Shown here piece by piece: positions 43,099 through 51,444 of a DNA stretch of 56,164 nucleotides. The notes below the pieces were generated by a model that saw only the letters and a program-made list of their open reading frames with translations, was not told the DNA's origin and searched no databases. The stretch is taken from contig JAILGP010000174.1 of NCBI GenBank assembly GCA_024696635.1, forward strand, positions 1 to 56,164, given 5' to 3'. The first letter of the stretch is position 1, and each line of letters begins with the position of its first letter. Source of the DNA: Eubacterium sp. Lineage in GTDB: Bacteria > Bacillota > Clostridia > Lachnospirales > Lachnospiraceae. Made by a program: the position numbers and the translations under genes.

Positions 43099-44289
43099 TT
43101 AAACAAGATAATTTACAACATTACAAATTTCGCCATCTTTATAATATACTCTTGGAACCCGCCTGGATATATTACATACAGCCTCGTAATTAAAACTATT
43201 AGCCGGCTCTGCCACTTCCTCTACGCTGATAATGTTCTGTCCCTGACTACCGAAAAGTACTACCTGATCTCCAACCTTAACTTCAAAGGTTTCAGTCTCA
43301 ATATCAGTTACATCCACCATTATCTGGTCCATACAGACCCTTCCAATTATTGGAGCATATTTTCCATGAATAAGAACTCTTCCCTTATTAGAAAGGGCTC
43401 TTGGATATCCATCTGCGTATCCTACAGAAACTGTAGCAACCCTGGTAGGCTTAGTTGTAACATAGGACCATCCGTAGCCTACCCCTCTTCCTGCCTCAAG
43501 GGTCTTTACATGTATAACATGCGACTTTAGAGACATAACAGGCTTAAGGTCAATACTTTTATCTATTTCTTCAGATGGATACAAACCATATATTACTATA
43601 CCAAGGCGCATCATGTCAAAACCATTAGAATGTATTTCCATTGCTCCTGCACTATTATCTATATGTTTGAGTCTGATATCCGCTCCTCTTTCTTTCAGCT
43701 GAGAAGTAAACCAGGAAAATGCCTCATACTGCCTTGCTGCATCTGACTTATCAAAATAATCAGCCTTGGCATAATGAGTGAAGATTCCCTCTGCATCAAG
43801 CCCCTCAAGATTATATATCTTATAGGCTTCCTCCACTCCAGCCTCGTTGCACTGAAGTCCTATACGGCTCATACCACTATCTACTTTAATATGAACCAAT
43901 GCCTTTTTTCCATTTTTTATTGCTATTTCTGATAATTCTTCAGCCTCCTGCAGATTATACATAGCTATTCTTATTCTATAATCAATAGCTCTTTTATAAT
44001 CACATTTATCTGTATAACCAAGAATAAGTATAGGTAATTCTATCCCTGCATTTCTTAACTCCACAGCCTCATCCATTGTAGCAACCGCAAAGTAATTAGC
44101 CAGGTCATTAAATTCTCTAGCATATTCAACTGCACCATGGCCATAGGCATCAGCTTTTATAACAAGGCATACAAGACTACTTACAGGGTTCTTTTCTATG
44201 ACCTTTTCTATATTATACCTGGCCGCATCCAGATCTATATCTGCCTCAACCCTTCTATATGCAGTAAATGCATCTAAATTATCATCCAT
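43099..44289 (-). CDS. alr: Alanine racemase
   Basis: A PLP-dependent racemase (396 residues) supplying D-alanine for the cell wall. VIKADAYGHG contains the PLP-binding K45; the partner catalytic Tyr is in GVGYGWSYVTTKPTRVAT (about residue 270), and IGRVCMDQIMVDVTD with the C-terminal barrel is typical. Wall-precursor supply fits its neighbours, an amidase upstream and a CBS protein downstream. Confidence 0.96.
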   Translation of the reverse strand: MDDNLDAFTAYRRVEADIDLDAARYNIEKVIEKNPVSSLVCLVIKADAYGHGAVEYAREFNDLANYFAVATMDEAVELRNAGIELPILILGYTDKCDYKRAIDYRIRIAMYNLQEAEELSEIAIKNGKKALVHIKVDSGMSRIGLQCNEAGVEEAYKIYNLEGLDAEGIFTHYAKADYFDKSDAARQYEAFSWFTSQLKERGADIRLKHIDNSAGAMEIHSNGFDMMRLGIVIYGLYPSEEIDKSIDLKPVMSLKSHVIHVKTLEAGRGVGYGWSYVTTKPTRVATVSVGYADGYPRALSNKGRVLIHGKYAPIIGRVCMDQIMVDVTDIETETFEVKVGDQVVLFGSQGQNIISVEEVAEPANSFNYEAVCNISRRVPRVYYKDGEICNVVNYLV

Positions 44290-44409
44290 TTTTATTATTC
44301 CTTCTTTCCGATATAAAGAATTGATTTAAAGAATAAATCAAAAAATATTCTGAAAATAATTTTTATTGTTTTACAAGATAGATTTATATATTCAAATTTT
44401 TAAAATTTT

Positions 44410-45492
44410 TTATTCAAAGAATTTATCTATGCCATCAGCCATTCCACTTACCATTTTTTCCTGGAAGGAGGCATCATTCATCTGACTATCCTCTGTTGGA
44501 TTAGTCATAAAGCCCAGTTCAATCAGTGTAGTTGGTACCTTACTCCAGTTATTTCCTGACATGGTATCAGTTTCCCAGACTCCTCGGTTCTTATAACCAG
44601 TTGCTGAACAATAAGAATTAAGAAGGCATTCAGAAAGTCTCTTGCTTTCAGAATACATTTCTTTAACAAATGCATTATCAGGTGTTATGCATATAGTCAT
44701 GGCACCAGACGCCGAGCTGTTATCAGAACCATCCGCATGAATTCTTATGTAAGCATCCGCATTTTTATCATTTGCCACCTGGGCTCTTTCCATACAGGAA
44801 ATAGCTGTATAGTTATCAGTTCTTGTCATGTATACAGTATAGCCTCTGGATTCAAGCTCAGTCTTAAGCTTTTCTGCCATGGTCATATTGAGCTGGTACT
44901 CATAGATACCTGTGGCAACTCCCTTAGTTCCACCTGAATCCTTAGCCTTTGTTTCTGAAGAACCTGGTCCAAGAGGTTCAGTTCCACTTGCAACCTTAGA
45001 AGAATGTCCAGGATCAATTACTATAACCTTACCAGATGCATTTCCTGATTTCTTAGAAGGATCCCCTACAGACCCATCCTCATTGGTATAATCTTCAATC
45101 CAGACTCCATCCTGTCCTACATAGGACTTTCCTATCCATTTAGAAGTATCCATGTAACCCGAGGATGAAAAATGATACCATTTCTTATCTATCTTAAGCC
45201 ACTGGTTCTGTGGATACCAGGCTCCATCCTGATACCACCAGCCCTTATCATTCTTATTCCATGTACCGTAATAGCCCGATGTATACCAGCCTGAGCTGTT
45301 CATCCAGTATCCATCTATATATTCACTCTTGGCATAGGAGCCGTCAGCAAAACTGTACCACCAGCCCCCATCCGACTTAACCCAGCCCTCATCAGCTGCA
45401 TTTATCCTTAGATTAAAAAAGGAAATTATAATAAGAAGGCCTATTAAAGCACCTATTAAGTTTTTAAATGTTATTTTTATTGATTTAGTCAT
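44410..45492 (-). CDS. N-acetylmuramoyl-L-alanine amidase with choline-binding-type repeats
   Basis: A secreted cell-wall hydrolase of 360 residues. A signal peptide with hydrophobic core LIGALIGLLIIISFF is followed by tryptophan-rich repeats of the CW-binding (choline-binding) kind: GWVKSDGGWWYSFADGSYAK, GWWYQDGAWYPQNQWLKIDK and KWYHFSSSGYMDTSKW. After a Gly/Ser linker comes an Amidase_3 domain with zinc ligands H163 (IDPGH), E198 and H252 and catalytic E325 (LIELGFMTN). The ATG at 45492 follows AAAGAGGG; a TTG at 45516 would include it. In pneumococci such repeats bind phosphocholine on teichoic acids; the lic locus at 50337-55730 could make that ligand here. Confidence 0.92.
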   Translation of the reverse strand: MTKSIKITFKNLIGALIGLLIIISFFNLRINAADEGWVKSDGGWWYSFADGSYAKSEYIDGYWMNSSGWYTSGYYGTWNKNDKGWWYQDGAWYPQNQWLKIDKKWYHFSSSGYMDTSKWIGKSYVGQDGVWIEDYTNEDGSVGDPSKKSGNASGKVIVIDPGHSSKVASGTEPLGPGSSETKAKDSGGTKGVATGIYEYQLNMTMAEKLKTELESRGYTVYMTRTDNYTAISCMERAQVANDKNADAYIRIHADGSDNSSASGAMTICITPDNAFVKEMYSESKRLSECLLNSYCSATGYKNRGVWETDTMSGNNWSKVPTTLIELGFMTNPTEDSQMNDASFQEKMVSGMADGIDKFFE

Positions 45493-45551
45493 ATATATAG
45501 CCCTCTTTATTTTCAAGTCTTATTTTTATGCCTTACCAAGCCTTTACCCAA

Positions 45552-47468
45552 TTACCTTACCTTAGATAAAGCTCTGATTATGTCTCTAGCCAGAACGGAG
45601 TACTCTCCCATCTCCCCTGCCGCTTCATCTCCGGCACAGGCATGAAGGTTAACTCCAGCGCCTACAAGGTCAAAATCTATAACAGGCGGGTTCTTTGAAT
45701 TTCTAATATCCTGGGCCAAAAGTCCAGCTAAAATTCCCGCCAGAACATCTCCGGATCCACCCTTTGACATACCGGAGTTGCCCTTAGTATTTATATATAT
45801 AAGTTTATTATCTGGAGAAGAATCAGTAATAATTGTTCTTGCATCCTTTAAAACACATATTACTCCATACTTTTCCGAAAGATAGCAGGCAAGCTCCTCC
45901 CTATTTTCCTTGATATATGAAATGGATATATTACCAGATTTTTCTTCGGATGTATGGGCTTCTTTATTATCGGATTTATTATCAGATTTATCTTCTAATA
46001 TTTCTTCCTTATTCCTGATTCCAGACAGGAGTCTACTCATTTCCATCATATGAGGTGTTATGACTACATTTCCCCTTCCCACCTTCCTTGAAAATATAGA
46101 AAGCCAGGTATCTGTATCCTTGGAAATGATATTTAATGCATCTGCATCAAGAATAAGCTCCTTTCCCTTAGTCACATTATCAAGAAGCTCCTTCATAATG
46201 ATTTCAGCCATATATCCAGTTCCTATTCCAGGACCGGCAAGTATAATATCTGCCCATTTGATAGAGCGCCTTAAATTAGTTGAAAAAGTATCAAGTGCCT
46301 CCCTGTCTCCCAAAATAAGATGTTCCTCTATTTCCTCTGTATCATAGGTAAGCATAAGGGCTTCCGGAAGCTTATCTGAAAGCACATCTCTGTTGGCTAT
46401 ATCTGTAACTATCTTAACCAGACCAGCCCCAACTCTGTAAGCTGCTTCCGCAGCAAGATAAAGAGCACCATATACATCCTTTGAGCCAGCTATCACAAGA
46501 ACCTTTCCATAGCTTCCCTTATTGGAATCCTCCTGTCTCTTAGGAATAAGATCATGTATTTCCTCTTTATCATATTCATAAGCAATATATTTACAAAGCT
46601 TATTTGAATCGTCCTTAAGCATGGCATCAAACATATTTCCAAAATCTTTAATAGACTCGGGGTAATAAAGTCCAATATGCTGGCATATCACCTGACCTGA
46701 GTACTTTCTGCCATCACTAAAGAACATACCCTTTTTCATATATTCAAATGTAATTGTCACGTCAGCTCTTACGGCTGTACCAAGTATATTTCCTGTATCA
46801 CTGCTGATGCCACTGGCTATATCTATACTAAGAACCTTTAATGCATCAGCGTATTTAGGTTTAAATTCTAATTTAAAACCATCTTGGAATTTTATTTTAG
46901 ATTTAATTTCTGATTTATCAGACCCATTCTTATAATTATCTTTAGACTCCTGTCTGGATAATTTTCTGGCTATATTTATCCTGTTTATAATCTCAGCCTG
47001 AACACCCTCAACATCTCTTGTAAGTCCAACTCCAAAGATTCCATCCAATATAAGGTCATATCCTTTAATTTTATTAATGTCCTCATCCATGCTGCCACTT
47101 ATAAGCGATCCCGGCTCCAGGAAATCAACTCCCTTTTCTACCGCCTTATTAATCTCCACCTTATAGGATTCTGATTTTCTTCTTATTCCATTTATCTCAT
47201 ATATAGACACATTATATCCCATATCATGCAGCTTCCAGGCAGCGGCAACACCATCCCCGCCATTATTCCCACCTTCAACAAGAGAAAGTATAGAAAGAGA
47301 TTTTTTATCCATAGCTTTATTTAAGGATTTTAATTCAAGGATCTTATCAGCCACTGACACAATCTTATCAGCTGCATTTTCCATAAGAACAAGTCCAGGA
47401 ATCCCTAGGGACTCCTGAGTATATTTATCCACAATCTGTGCCTGTTTTCCACTGAGATAATACTTCAT
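45552..47468 (-). CDS. nnr: Bifunctional NAD(P)H-hydrate epimerase/dehydratase
   Basis: Nnr repairs hydrated NAD(P)H. The N-terminal epimerase (about 1-290, opening SGKQAQIVDKYTQESLGIPG) and the C-terminal ADP-dependent dehydratase (about 300-638, GSYGKVLVIAGSKDVYGALY, AGPGIGTGYMAEI, KGNSGMSKGGSGDVLAGILA) are both complete. At 638 residues it is over 100 longer than usual because of two charged low-complexity insertions: one in the epimerase (SRQESKDNYKNGSDKSEIKS, nt about 46900-46970) and one in the dehydratase (EDKSDNKSDNKEAHTSEEKS, nt about 45940-46000). Confidence 0.95.
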   Translation of the reverse strand: MKYYLSGKQAQIVDKYTQESLGIPGLVLMENAADKIVSVADKILELKSLNKAMDKKSLSILSLVEGGNNGGDGVAAAWKLHDMGYNVSIYEINGIRRKSESYKVEINKAVEKGVDFLEPGSLISGSMDEDINKIKGYDLILDGIFGVGLTRDVEGVQAEIINRINIARKLSRQESKDNYKNGSDKSEIKSKIKFQDGFKLEFKPKYADALKVLSIDIASGISSDTGNILGTAVRADVTITFEYMKKGMFFSDGRKYSGQVICQHIGLYYPESIKDFGNMFDAMLKDDSNKLCKYIAYEYDKEEIHDLIPKRQEDSNKGSYGKVLVIAGSKDVYGALYLAAEAAYRVGAGLVKIVTDIANRDVLSDKLPEALMLTYDTEEIEEHLILGDREALDTFSTNLRRSIKWADIILAGPGIGTGYMAEIIMKELLDNVTKGKELILDADALNIISKDTDTWLSIFSRKVGRGNVVITPHMMEMSRLLSGIRNKEEILEDKSDNKSDNKEAHTSEEKSGNISISYIKENREELACYLSEKYGVICVLKDARTIITDSSPDNKLIYINTKGNSGMSKGGSGDVLAGILAGLLAQDIRNSKNPPVIDFDLVGAGVNLHACAGDEAAGEMGEYSVLARDIIRALSKVR

Positions 47469-47492
47469 ATTTTCTCCATTTATTTATCAAGA

Positions 47493-48497
47493 TTAATTAG
47501 CTTTACCAAGAGCATAAAGCTTATTAAAGTCGCCTGTTATTTTAGAGAATGGCCAATACTGACAGCTTCTATCATAGGAAGCAGGGTCATTTACCATGAA
47601 TCCAAGATTATTATATCCATATATAACTATGAAGTGACCTGCACCCGAGTGAGTGAAGTTACCATAGTGACAACTGATTATAAGCATTTCACCATTATCA
47701 AGATGGGCTTTCATGTCTGCCTCTGTATTAGGAATCTCACTGCAATAAAGTCCAAAATCAGAACAGCCCTGAAGGAAAAGCGAATGAGCTGTACCCGCTC
47801 CCCATACATAATGTCCATGATTCGAGCTATAGGCCGCAAGCATTGGAGGTGAAGCATTGGTTATATCCGTAAGGGCCGTGATAACCATAGAGAAACAGGT
47901 AGGTCCACAGGCTGTATTTCTCATAACACCTGAACCATATGGATAATTAGCCCATCTAGGATCATACTGAAGGAAAAGCGGATGATCTGCCGCCAGCTCT
48001 TCAGATGTAAGCTCAAGAACATAATCTCCATCAAAGGAAACCTTATTCATACTACATACCACCTGGATACCATTGTAATAAAGGGCACCCGATACACGGT
48101 TCTTACGAGCATTTTCCTCAGCCTTTTCTATTATAGCTTCTTCCTCTGGAGAAAGTGCTTCATCCATATATACTTCCCCATCCTCAGATACAGCATCAGC
48201 CTGAATAGAAGAACCATCTGATTCATCGATCATATCATCATATTCATTATCTCCAGGCATAAGCTCCTGCACCGCTTCCACATTTTCTTCCTTAGATGCT
48301 TCCCTGTTGGCCTCTGCCTTTCTGTATTCCTCTAAAAGCATGGCATCTATATCCTTGTCAGCCAAAATATACTGAGCAGGCTTTTCTTCTTCAACACTTG
48401 TGTCTGGTTGACTGAAAATTGAAGATATGACAAATACAACCACCATAAGTATAGGCAGTATGATAAATACCATGATCATCTTCTTCTTATCACCCAT
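47493..48497 (-). CDS. Membrane-anchored C39-like cysteine peptidase
   Basis: A 334-residue protein with an N-terminal membrane helix (MIMVFIILPILMVVVFVIS) and a long acidic, extracytoplasmic stalk (about 35-130). The C-terminal part is a papain-like C39-type domain: DPRWANYPYGSG, catalytic Cys in NTACGPTCFSMV (about 195), catalytic His in GAGHFIVIYGY (about 287) and the Asn/Asp of MVNDPAS. Such proteins are surface peptidases or amidases of unknown target; there is no ABC transporter, so bacteriocin-leader processing is unlikely. It is followed by nnr after 24 bp. GGAGA precedes the ATG at 48497. Confidence 0.85.
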   Translation of the reverse strand: MGDKKKMIMVFIILPILMVVVFVISSIFSQPDTSVEEEKPAQYILADKDIDAMLLEEYRKAEANREASKEENVEAVQELMPGDNEYDDMIDESDGSSIQADAVSEDGEVYMDEALSPEEEAIIEKAEENARKNRVSGALYYNGIQVVCSMNKVSFDGDYVLELTSEELAADHPLFLQYDPRWANYPYGSGVMRNTACGPTCFSMVITALTDITNASPPMLAAYSSNHGHYVWGAGTAHSLFLQGCSDFGLYCSEIPNTEADMKAHLDNGEMLIISCHYGNFTHSGAGHFIVIYGYNNLGFMVNDPASYDRSCQYWPFSKITGDFNKLYALGKAN

Positions 48498-48540
48498 ATA
48501 AAATCTCCAATCCCATATATGTATTTCTCTAATATTTCAG

Positions 48541-48655
48541 AATATTTGATATACCAATAAATGCAACATCTTGGATTTAACATTTAACTCTATTATTTCA
48601 AAATATTTGATATACCAATAAATGCAACTACCTAGATTTAAACATTTAATTCCAT
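48541..48655. repeat. 61-bp imperfect tandem duplication
   Basis: AATATTTGATATACCAATAA begins both copies, at 48541 and 48602, 61 bp apart; the first 27 bases are identical and the rest (GGATTTAACATTTAA versus AGATTTAAACATTTAA) has drifted. It fills most of the 238-bp gap between the aryl-CoA ligase and the C39-like peptidase gene, together with the terminator at 48673-48703. Confidence 0.9.
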
Positions 48656-48672
48656 CAATTCTACAAACAAGA

Positions 48673-48703
48673 AAAAGGTACGGTCTATGCAACCGCACCT
48701 TTT
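48673..48703 (-). terminator. Intrinsic terminator after the aryl-CoA ligase gene
   Basis: AAAAGGTACGGT and ACCGCACCTTTT pair with one mismatch around a 7-nt loop. In minus-strand RNA it ends in TTTTTC, about 30 bp after the stop codon; the symmetric T-run on the plus strand makes it potentially bidirectional. Confidence 0.8.
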
Positions 48704-48735
48704 ATTATAACACAAGTATTTATTTTATTGAACAA

Positions 48736-50055
48736 TTAATCATGAAGCTTTCTCTTATCTACAACTCTTACAGCCTTTCCTTCGCTTCTTACAATGGACT
48801 TAGGAGGTAAGAGATGCATCTTAGGTCTGATACCAAGCATTGCTACCATAGCACCAGTAAGATTCTTTCTTGCAGCTTCAAGATCTGAATCCTCTCTCAT
48901 TTCCTTGAACTGTTCCTCTGAAAGCTCAACGTTAATATCAAATGTATCTTCATTACCAATTCTATCAACAAGAATCTGATAGTTTGGAGTATAGCCTGTC
49001 TTAAGAAGAACTGTTTCAATCTGTGATGGGAATACATTTACACCACGAATGATCATCATATCATCTGAACGTCCCTTTGGCTTACACATCTTAATATGTG
49101 TACGTCCACAGATACATTTTTCTCTCTTAAGTACTACAAGATCACGAGTTCTATATCTGAGAAGCGGGAAAGCTTCCTTATCGAGTGATGAGAATACAAG
49201 CTCACCTTCTGTACCCTCTGGAAGAACTTCTCCTGTTTCAGGGTCAATAACCTCAGCATAGAAATGATCCTCATTAATATGCATTCCTGTCTGAGCTTCA
49301 CATTCAAATGAAACGCCAGGTCCACTTATTTCTGTAAGTCCATAGATATCATAAGCCTTAATTCCAAGACTCTGCTCTATAGCATGACGCATCTCCTCTG
49401 TCCAAGGTTCTGCTCCGAAGATACCAGCCTTAAGATTAATATCATCAGCCGTAAGTCCCATATCATGAAGCTTCTCACCTATATATGCAGCATAAGAAGG
49501 TGTACAGCAAAGAATAGTAGAATTAAGATCTCTCATGAACTGAATCTGTCTCTCAGTATTTCCTGAAGACATAGGTATTGTAAGACTTCCTACCTTGTGT
49601 GAACCACCATGAAGTCCAGGACCACCTGTGAAAAGTCCATAGCCATAGCAAACCTGTACTACATCCTTGTTAGACCCACCAGCAGCTACAATAGCTCTCG
49701 CACAACATTCTTCCCATAAATCAACATCGTGCTGTGTATAAAATGCAACTACTCTTCTTCCAGTTGTTCCTGATGTTGACTGAATACGTACACAGTCCTT
49801 AACAGGCTTTGAAAGAAGTCCATATGGATATGCCTCTCTCAGGTCATTTTTTGTAAGGAATGGCAGTTTACTGATATCATCCATGCATGTTATATCATCA
49901 GGTGTTACACCCTTTTCATCCATAAGATTACGATAGTATTCATTATTCTCATAAACATATTTAACCTGCTTAATAAACTTTTCTTCCTGTAATGCCTTTA
50001 ATTTTTCGACAGGCATTGTTTCGATTTCTTCCTGGTAATACATTTTTTTAGCCAT
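48736..50055 (-). CDS. Phenylacetate-CoA ligase family enzyme (PaaK-like)
   Basis: A 439-residue adenylate-forming ligase. RIQSTSGTTGRRVVAFYTQ is the P-loop motif, YGLTEISGPGVSFEC the central A5 motif, and YRTRDLVVLKREKCICGRTH the A8 hinge; the C-terminal ACT-like PaaK domain starts at RGVNVFPSQIETVLLKTGY. Relatives activate phenylacetate, indoleacetate or other aryl acids with CoA and ATP; in gut Clostridia they often sit without a catabolic operon. The ATG at 50055 has GGAGGAGG upstream, while the longer open frame to 50166 includes leader and hairpin and should be discarded. It has its own promoter and terminator. Confidence 0.9.
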   Translation of the reverse strand: MAKKMYYQEEIETMPVEKLKALQEEKFIKQVKYVYENNEYYRNLMDEKGVTPDDITCMDDISKLPFLTKNDLREAYPYGLLSKPVKDCVRIQSTSGTTGRRVVAFYTQHDVDLWEECCARAIVAAGGSNKDVVQVCYGYGLFTGGPGLHGGSHKVGSLTIPMSSGNTERQIQFMRDLNSTILCCTPSYAAYIGEKLHDMGLTADDINLKAGIFGAEPWTEEMRHAIEQSLGIKAYDIYGLTEISGPGVSFECEAQTGMHINEDHFYAEVIDPETGEVLPEGTEGELVFSSLDKEAFPLLRYRTRDLVVLKREKCICGRTHIKMCKPKGRSDDMMIIRGVNVFPSQIETVLLKTGYTPNYQILVDRIGNEDTFDINVELSEEQFKEMREDSDLEAARKNLTGAMVAMLGIRPKMHLLPPKSIVRSEGKAVRVVDKRKLHD

Positions 50056-50082
50056 TACTAAACCTCCTCCGGCAAAAATATA

Positions 50083-50110
50083 GGATGGTGAGATTTTTAT
50101 CACACCATCC
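50083..50110 (-). promoter_or_regulatory. Terminator-like hairpin in the leader of the aryl-CoA ligase gene
   Basis: GGATGGTG (50083-50090) and CACCATCC (50103-50110) form an 8-bp stem extendable by two more pairs; in minus-strand RNA the hairpin is followed by TATATTTTTGCC and then the Shine-Dalgarno. It lies between a good promoter and the start codon and more than 200 bp from the licD stop, so it looks more like an attenuator than the licD terminator. No ligand domain is recognised. Confidence 0.5.
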
Positions 50111-50128
50111 GTAATTCTAGCACAAACA

Positions 50129-50157
50129 CTTATATTATAAAAGTAATTTTTTGACAA
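50129..50157 (-). promoter_or_regulatory. Promoter for the aryl-CoA ligase gene
   Basis: TTGTCA (50157-50152), 17 bp, TATAAG (50134-50129) on the minus strand, giving a leader of about 67 nt. A second extended -10, TGCTAGAAT, lies at 50122-50114 and could serve instead. The rest of 50056-50336 is AT-rich, including an AT dinucleotide run near 50228, with nothing else recognised. Confidence 0.5.
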
Positions 50158-50336
50158 TATAGTCAATCATCGGTCAGATTTTTAATATTTTATGTCTATT
50201 TTTCATATATCTGATTTTTATATCAAATATATATATATATGACTCAGATTCTACTCATAATCAAATACATTTTTATAATTATATATTCTCTATATCAAGG
50301 CTGATTTTCAAGTGTATGACTATGCCCTTCTATAAT

Positions 50337-51221
50337 CTAATTATGCTTTGCAATCCACTCTTTAGCAGGTACGCCTTCAAATGTAACATCCCCGAAGAAA
50401 TCTATATGATCTGGGAATCTGTCCTTTTCTGGTGGCAGCTGCATATAATCTCCATAATAGTTTCTAAGGGATGAGTCATAATCACCTGGCACGAAGAATT
50501 TTCTTCCCCTTACAGGTAGCTCAGTTCTGGTTTTATACCATTCCTTCCTGTAAATACTATCTGAAATATAGGTTGCAGAAACATTTGACAGAACATAGTA
50601 AGGACATTTCTTGCTCTTCTTATACCTCTTGGATACCTTCTCATACCTTTTGAAAAGACTTTCAAGCGACATAAGTATTCCCATACGACTGAGTATAAAT
50701 ACACCAAGACGTGCAATAGGATTGGAAGGTACATCATAAGTAATTTTATATCTCTTGCTGGTTGCAAATACATAAAGAAGCTTAAGCTCAAATACCTGAA
50801 GCTTTCCCAGGAATCCTCCTGGATAATTATCCATTACGAAAAGGTCTATAAAAAGATGCTGGCAGTGGGTATGGTCGTAGAACCTTGCCTCTCTGTCATC
50901 CTTTTTTAGTGTTACACGTTCATCAAACATTCTTGCAGTATAGTCCCAGAAATATCCATCTGAAGCCTGTGGCACGTGCAGTTTATATGGTGCCATCTCA
51001 TCTTCATGCTGAAGAAACTTTTCAAAATCTTTTCTCTTAAAATAAATATCGATATCATCATCCCATGGAACAAAATCCTTATGTCTTACTGCTCCAATAA
51101 GTGTCCCCGCCTCAAGATAGTAGGTTATATTATACTTTCTGCAGATATCATCCAGCTTACATAGCATTTCAAATTCATACTTGTGAATCTCATCTACTAT
51201 TCTCTGATCACTTTCTTTCAT
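50337..51221 (-). CDS. licD: LicD family phosphocholine transferase
   Basis: A 294-residue LicD/fukutin-type phosphotransferase that moves phosphocholine (or a similar group) from its CDP form onto a surface sugar. AGTLIGAVRHKDFVPWDDDI carries the nucleotidyltransferase-like acidic cluster (D54-D58). The remainder is the variable acceptor-binding part. It lies downstream of the licC-licA and transporter genes, but a strong terminator at 51394-51422 separates it, so it probably has its own promoter in 51222-51393 (no clear consensus seen). A hairpin GCTTTATT/AATAAAGC (51258-51279) lies in its leader. The ATG at 51221 follows AAAGGAG. Confidence 0.93.
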   Translation of the reverse strand: MKESDQRIVDEIHKYEFEMLCKLDDICRKYNITYYLEAGTLIGAVRHKDFVPWDDDIDIYFKRKDFEKFLQHEDEMAPYKLHVPQASDGYFWDYTARMFDERVTLKKDDREARFYDHTHCQHLFIDLFVMDNYPGGFLGKLQVFELKLLYVFATSKRYKITYDVPSNPIARLGVFILSRMGILMSLESLFKRYEKVSKRYKKSKKCPYYVLSNVSATYISDSIYRKEWYKTRTELPVRGRKFFVPGDYDSSLRNYYGDYMQLPPEKDRFPDHIDFFGDVTFEGVPAKEWIAKHN

Positions 51222-51393
51222 TATCCCGCTCCTTTTCCCCTCTTTATAACATGACCTGCTTTATTATTTGAAATAAAGCTTTAAGCCACATCAAAACTTC
51301 TCACATAGGTCAACTCTAACACATACATTTTTCTAATACAATATAAATCAAATCCAATCATCAGAATGGAATCAAATAATTGATATGGGAAAA

Positions 51394-51422
51394 GCGGCAG
51401 CAAGGATCATCCTCACCACCGC
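51394..51422 (-). terminator. Intrinsic terminator after the BCCT transporter gene
   Basis: A 13-bp stem with four G-U wobbles and a 3-nt loop (GCGG...CCGC at its base) is followed in the minus-strand RNA by TTTTCCC. It closes the licAC-licC-transporter transcript before licD. Confidence 0.75.
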
Positions 51423-51444
51423 ATTATATACCCTTATAATTTAA

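Noticed and set aside
47493-48497. Bacteriocin-processing C39 peptidase system
   Set aside because: The peptidase-like domain is at the C-terminus of a membrane-anchored stalk, with no ABC transporter and no small precursor peptide nearby.
48736-50166. Longer N-terminus for the aryl-CoA ligase starting at 50166
   Set aside because: The extra 37 codons run through the promoter and leader hairpin, and a strong Shine-Dalgarno precedes the ATG at 50055.
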